Below, in pieces: positions 60,335 through 64,000 of a stretch of DNA of 64,000 nucleotides (position 1 is its first letter; every line of letters begins with the position of its first letter). Where the stretch lies: the NCBI GenBank assembly GCA_910589055.1, contig CAJURN010000013.1:1-64000 (forward strand). The letters are read 5' to 3'. Below the pieces are notes generated by a model, which worked only from the letters and a program-made list of their open reading frames with translations, had not been told where the DNA came from and ran no database searches. This DNA comes from an uncultured Muribaculaceae bacterium. Its GTDB lineage: Bacteria > Bacteroidota > Bacteroidia > Bacteroidales > Muribaculaceae. A program made the position numbers and the translations under genes.

Positions 60335-62254
60335 ATGAAAAACAGAATAGTTCTATACAGTATGCTCGCTGTCGTCGCCGCAGGTTTTACCGCCTGCGAT
60401 GACGACGACAACGACCTCAGATTCTCGACCGACCAACGTGTGGCACTCGACATGCCGGAAGTGGTGGAAAACGGCGCAACCTACGTGAGCCTCTCAACAC
60501 CCTTCCACGTTGCCGACGACGCACATTGGACCGAAGTGGGCTACTGCCTGAGCACCTCCGGCACGCCCACCATCCACAACAGTGTGTACAAAGCTGAAGT
60601 TCCTCAGGGAATGGCTTTCGGCGGAATCGTACGCGACGGAGCTGTCACGGCCACAATATCCTCCCTCGTTCCGGGACAGGAATACCATGTGCGCGCCTAT
60701 GCGTCGCAGTACAAGGGCTCGGTGGTCTACTCGTCCGAACTGGTGTTCACCACCGGCGAGGGAACCCTCGACGAACAGCTCAAAAGCTACGTAGGCCCGT
60801 CATATCTTGACGACTACACTTTGATTGCGGGTTGGGACAAGCGCTCGCAGTGGAACCTCGCCAACGTGCATGACCCCTCAGTGGTGAAAGCCGACGACGG
60901 ATATTTCTATATGTATCAGACCGATGCCTCTTACGGCAACGCCCACACCGCCGGAGGACACTTCCACGGACGCCGCTCCAAAGACCTCGTGAACTGGGAA
61001 TACCTCGGAGGAACAATGCCCTCTCTGCCCGATTGGGTGATTCCCAAACTGAACGAAATCCGCAACGCCCAGGGACTGCCCGACGCCAATCCCAACGTGG
61101 ATGATTTCGGCTATTGGGCACCGGTTGTGCGCAAGGCCGGAAATGTCTACCGCATGTACTACTCCATCGTGTGCCCCGGCTATGTTGCCGGAGACGGAAC
61201 CTGGGGCGAGCGCGCCTTCATCGGACTCATGGAGAACAGCGACCCGTCGAACAACGACGGCTGGGAGGACAAGGGCTATGTCATCACCAACTCCACCGAC
61301 AAGGGTAAGAATGAATACGGTGTTGCCAACGACTGGGCACATGCTCTCTACCGCTTCAATGCCATCGACCCCTCATATATTATTACTGAGGATGGCGAGC
61401 ACTGGCTCATCTACGGCTCATGGCACAGCGGCATCGCAGCCGTAAAGGTGGATCCCGCCACCGGAAAACCCGGCGAGCTTGGCGACCCGTGGGACAACAA
61501 TCCCAACTACGGCACCCTGATTGCCACCCGCGCCACGGGCAACCGCTGGCAGGCTTCGGAAGGCCCGGAAGTAATCTATCGCAACGGATATTATTATCTT
61601 TTCCTTGCCTACGATGCTCTTGACGTGGCTTACAACACACGCGTTGTACGCTCCACCTCCATCACCGGCCCCTACCTGGGCATCGACGGAACAAACGTGA
61701 CAAGCGGTGGCGATGCTTACCCGATTGTGACACATCCCTACGCTTTCGCAGGCGACCACGGTTGGGTAGGAATAGCTCACTGTGCCGTTTTCGACGATGG
61801 AAACGATAACTGGTACTACGCGTCGCAGGGTCGCTTCCCGGCCAACTGGGAGGGAAATGAATTCAGCAACGCCCTCATGATGGGACACATCCGCTCAATC
61901 CGCTGGACCGAAGACGGCTGGCCCCTGGTTATGCCCGAACGCTACGGCGCCGTTCCTCAGCTGCCCGTGACCGAAGAGGAAATCGCAGGAACATGGGAGG
62001 TGATTGACCTGTCGTATTCCTACGCCCGCCAGAAAACATCCGTGACGATGGTTCTCGGAAGCGACCACAAGGTTATCGACGGCCAGTGGAAAGACTCCTC
62101 ATGGAGCTATGACGCCGACAACATGATACTCACCATAAACGGTACTAAACTTTACCTCGCCCGCGAGTGTGACTGGGAAAATGCCGACCGCAAACCCACG
62201 GTTGTATTCGCCGGAATCAACGGTAAAGCCACTTTCTGGGGTAAGAAAGTATAA
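60335..62254 (+). CDS. GH43 endo-arabinanase-like surface lipoprotein with FnIII-like N-terminal domain
   Basis: 639 aa. Lipobox Cys21 ('GFTACDDDD') followed by an acidic run typical of surface-exported Bacteroidetes lipoproteins. An FnIII-like domain (about 40-140: 'YVSLSTPFHVADDAHWTEVGYCLS') precedes the GH43 propeller with Asp180 ('VHDPSV'), Asp345 ('AIDPSY') and Glu409 ('SEGPEVI'), then a C-terminal beta domain (about 545-639) also present in the 42240 enzyme. As the last gene of the SusC/SusD operon it probably makes the first cut in arabinan at the cell surface. Ends at a terminator. Confidence 0.93.
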   Translation: MKNRIVLYSMLAVVAAGFTACDDDDNDLRFSTDQRVALDMPEVVENGATYVSLSTPFHVADDAHWTEVGYCLSTSGTPTIHNSVYKAEVPQGMAFGGIVRDGAVTATISSLVPGQEYHVRAYASQYKGSVVYSSELVFTTGEGTLDEQLKSYVGPSYLDDYTLIAGWDKRSQWNLANVHDPSVVKADDGYFYMYQTDASYGNAHTAGGHFHGRRSKDLVNWEYLGGTMPSLPDWVIPKLNEIRNAQGLPDANPNVDDFGYWAPVVRKAGNVYRMYYSIVCPGYVAGDGTWGERAFIGLMENSDPSNNDGWEDKGYVITNSTDKGKNEYGVANDWAHALYRFNAIDPSYIITEDGEHWLIYGSWHSGIAAVKVDPATGKPGELGDPWDNNPNYGTLIATRATGNRWQASEGPEVIYRNGYYYLFLAYDALDVAYNTRVVRSTSITGPYLGIDGTNVTSGGDAYPIVTHPYAFAGDHGWVGIAHCAVFDDGNDNWYYASQGRFPANWEGNEFSNALMMGHIRSIRWTEDGWPLVMPERYGAVPQLPVTEEEIAGTWEVIDLSYSYARQKTSVTMVLGSDHKVIDGQWKDSSWSYDADNMILTINGTKLYLARECDWENADRKPTVVFAGINGKATFWGKKV

Positions 62255-62294
62255 TATCTAAACATTGGTATAGAAGCTCCTAAACAATAGGACG

Positions 62295-62334
62295 ACCCGG
62301 TAGTCATGAAGTGATTCAAGGCTGCCGGGTTTTA
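62295..62334 (+). terminator. Terminator of the arabinan SusC/SusD operon
   Basis: ACCCGGTAG paired to CTGCCGGGT (one G-U), 20-nt loop, then TTTATTTATT. Confidence 0.75.
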
Positions 62335-62745
62335 TTTATTGCGGCAAAACGAAAAGAGGATACTCCGCAGGGTTCGCGGTGTATCCTCCTCACGTTTCAA
62401 CTATTTATTTATGAGAGCCTGAAAACCCAGTATCACTACTCGGCAGTCAGGACGAGGGATGCTAAAGATCGCTTTTTCTTTCAGCTTTCGACTATAATAA
62501 CAATCCCCGACACGGAAATTCCCTACCTCGACCGCTTAAAAGAGTATAAAGAGTGTAAAAACCCGCCGCCTGGAGCTACCTCTGACGGGCATTTGTGACG
62601 ATACGTTGCCGCAGCCGATTTGTGTATGTGGGAGAAAATAAGTAACTTTACCGCGATTTTTATGTTTTTAACCCAATTTTACTAATATTTGGTAAATAGG
62701 GGTTCTGACATAGCACATCAACATAACCGTCATATCATTCCGCTT
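62335..62745. other. Intergenic region with a hairpin, no supported gene
   Basis: 410 nt between the PUL and the porin-like gene. It holds a strong hairpin GAGGATAC / GTATCCTC (62358-62388, inner CCGC/GCGG) and a 95-codon open frame (62311-62598) that starts inside the terminator and resembles no protein. Near 62682 there is an A+T-rich stretch that could carry the promoter of the next gene ('ACTAATATTTGG'), but spacing is imperfect. Confidence 0.4.
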
Positions 62746-63495
62746 ATGAATATAAAGCAATGGATTATTGCTGTAATGACCGTACTTGCAAGCTGTGTGG
62801 CTCTTCCGGAACACGCGGCGGCGCAGGAAGAGTTCAGCCGCAATATAGAACAGATACCATTCATCCCCAAGGGACAATGGATTACCGGCGTAAGCGTAAG
62901 CTACTCGCAGTCGGACCAGAACAACTACCAATTCCTGATTATCGAAAACCTTAACGGCGACACTTACACCTTCAAGGTGAGTCCTATGCTCCTTTTCTGC
63001 TTCAAGGACAATCTTGCCGCCGGAGGACGTTTCGCTTACAGCCGCCAGCGCACACGACTCAACTCCACCGACATTGTGCTCGGTTCGGACACGTCGTACG
63101 ACATCAGCAACCTTTACAGCATCAGCCACAACTTCTACGGCACCGCCGTGTTCCGAAGCTACCTCAGCCTCGGAAAGAGCACTCGCTTCGGCCTGTTCAA
63201 TGAAGTTCAGCTCCAGCTTGGCGGCGGCCAGTCGAAACTCTGTTCCGGCTCGGGTGCAAGTTTCACAGGTACTTTCGAGGAAAATTTCTCGATGAACATC
63301 GGTCTCGCACCGGGTGCCGTGATTTTCCTCAACAACTATTCGGCTTTGGAAGTGAATGTGGGTGTGCTCGGATTCAACTACAACCGCACACGCTCCACGA
63401 CCGACCAGATTTATCTTGCCAACCGCAATACCAAGTCGGCTAATTTCAAGATCAATCTATTTTCAATAATGTTCGGAGTTTCATTCTATATTTAG
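62746..63495 (+). CDS. Outer-membrane beta-barrel protein
   Basis: 249 aa from ATG 62746, which opens with a signal peptide ('WIIAVMTVLASCVALPEHAAA'); the 19-codon extension upstream is not protein-like. The mature part alternates aromatic and polar residues in ~8-10 strands ('WITGVSVSYSQSDQNNYQFLII', 'VNVGVLGFNYNRT') and ends 'MFGVSFYI', an OMP-type terminal strand. Function unknown, probably a small OMP or porin-like protein. The next gene, 5 nt downstream, is a related barrel. Confidence 0.8.
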   Translation: MNIKQWIIAVMTVLASCVALPEHAAAQEEFSRNIEQIPFIPKGQWITGVSVSYSQSDQNNYQFLIIENLNGDTYTFKVSPMLLFCFKDNLAAGGRFAYSRQRTRLNSTDIVLGSDTSYDISNLYSISHNFYGTAVFRSYLSLGKSTRFGLFNEVQLQLGGGQSKLCSGSGASFTGTFEENFSMNIGLAPGAVIFLNNYSALEVNVGVLGFNYNRTRSTTDQIYLANRNTKSANFKINLFSIMFGVSFYI

Positions 63496-63499
63496 TATC

Positions 63500-64000
63500 A
63501 TGGGCAAGAAAACTATCACACTGTTAATTGTGTTGGGCGCCATGATATGCGCTCTGGGCACAAGCGCGCAGACTATCGTGCGCAAAAACGAACGTGCACT
63601 CCTTCCCGACAGCATCGAGCGGGTAATAGTAGGAGGCGACACCGTAAGTATAATTATTCCTGAAAGAAATTTCGGCCGTTTCGACCGCGGACTGTTCAAC
63701 TACCTGTTTATTCCGCGCGGCAAGTGGGGATTCGGAATCACAGCATCCTACGGCGAGCTCAACACGGAAGATGTGGGCATACTTTCAATCCTGAAGGACG
63801 TTGATTTCGGAGGTAAGATGTACTCCATCAATCCTTACATATCTTACTTCATCCGCAGCAACCAGTCGGTGGGTCTGAAATTCAATTACACCCGCGGCAC
63901 AGCCGACCTCAACAACCTGAGCATGGACTTTGACGAGGACCTCAATTTCTCGATTCACGACGTGAGCTACTACTCGCAGAGTTTCGCGATTTCAGCTTTC
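63500..64000 (+). CDS. Outer-membrane protein, N-terminal part (runs off the window)
   Basis: ATG at 63500, frame open to the end of the window (167 codons seen). Signal peptide 'ITLLIVLGAMICALGTSAQ', then beta-strand-rich sequence ('RGKWGFGITASYGELN', 'PYISYFIRSNQSVGLKFNYTRG'). It follows the preceding barrel gene by 5 nt and is probably cotranscribed; it looks like a second outer-membrane barrel. C-terminus unseen. Confidence 0.8.
   Translation, partial: MGKKTITLLIVLGAMICALGTSAQTIVRKNERALLPDSIERVIVGGDTVSIIIPERNFGRFDRGLFNYLFIPRGKWGFGITASYGELNTEDVGILSILKDVDFGGKMYSINPYISYFIRSNQSVGLKFNYTRGTADLNNLSMDFDEDLNFSIHDVSYYSQSFAISAF

Noticed and set aside
62311..62598. A 95-codon open frame after the arabinan PUL
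   Set aside because: It starts inside the PUL terminator, has a poor start context and its composition is not like neighbouring genes.
1..64000. CRISPR arrays, insertion sequences, rRNA genes, prophage
   Set aside because: No regularly spaced repeats, transposase, integrase, rRNA or phage structural genes were recognised anywhere in the window.

Overview
The window looks like a chromosomal segment of a gut Bacteroidales, most likely a Muribaculaceae-type genome (inference). The evidence is three and a half SusC/SusD pairs, BACON and BspA-type leucine-rich surface proteins, proteins ending in a type IX secretion (T9SS) type-A tail, no Shine-Dalgarno usage, and repeated promoters of the Bacteroidetes sigma-ABfr form TTTG-N19/20-TAnnTTTG. 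Base composition is fairly G+C-rich except for an A+T-rich patch near 34.2-36.1 kb.

Layout. 1-4.8 kb is the end of a polysaccharide utilisation locus (PUL): SusC (truncated at the window edge), SusD and a GH30 glycosidase lipoprotein. 5.0-6.5 kb is gdhA. 6.6-15.1 kb holds three large surface or secreted proteins (a BACON/LRR lipoprotein, a Big_2 modular protein and a BspA LRR protein) separated by families of palindromic intergenic repeats. 15.2-16.4 kb is a three-gene, 4-nt-overlapping operon: HTH-DUF3791 regulator, DUF3990 ADP-ribosyltransferase-like toxin and a small DUF3791-like protein. 16.4-32.6 kb is housekeeping: lepA, rplY-pth-hslR-trmH-like, engB, a GH20 hexosaminidase, trmN6-like, a CPBP protease, a DUF5106 thioredoxin-like protein with mnmA, a DUF151/UVR protein, a nucleoside MFS transporter, rsmE, kdsA and a TPR protein. 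32.7-34.2 kb has a secreted T9SS protein and tRNA-Arg(CCG). 34.2-36.0 kb is an A+T-rich overlapping operon encoding a membrane-anchored STAS/GHKL ATPase, a STAS-like DUF4325 protein and a two-TM protein; I do not recognise it as a named system. An acyltransferase and a carboxypeptidase-regulatory-like protein follow.

38.6-62.3 kb is one large PUL whose gene content (two GH51, two GH43, a hybrid two-component regulator, a surface glycan-binding lipoprotein and two SusC/SusD pairs) matches arabinan degradation; from memory the same layout occurs in the Bacteroides thetaiotaomicron arabinan locus. A GTCCACC direct repeat with 21-bp period sits exactly 28 nt before the -7 element of both divergent operons flanking the regulator gene, so it is a strong operator candidate. 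The regulator itself is split by a -1 frameshift between its sensor and kinase halves. The window ends with two outer-membrane beta-barrel genes, the second truncated at the edge.

The best candidates for something undescribed are the STAS/GHKL/2TM operon, the three-gene ADP-ribosyltransferase module, the duplicated domain of the PUL surface lipoprotein and the arabinan-PUL operator. All family assignments come from reading motifs; no database search was run.
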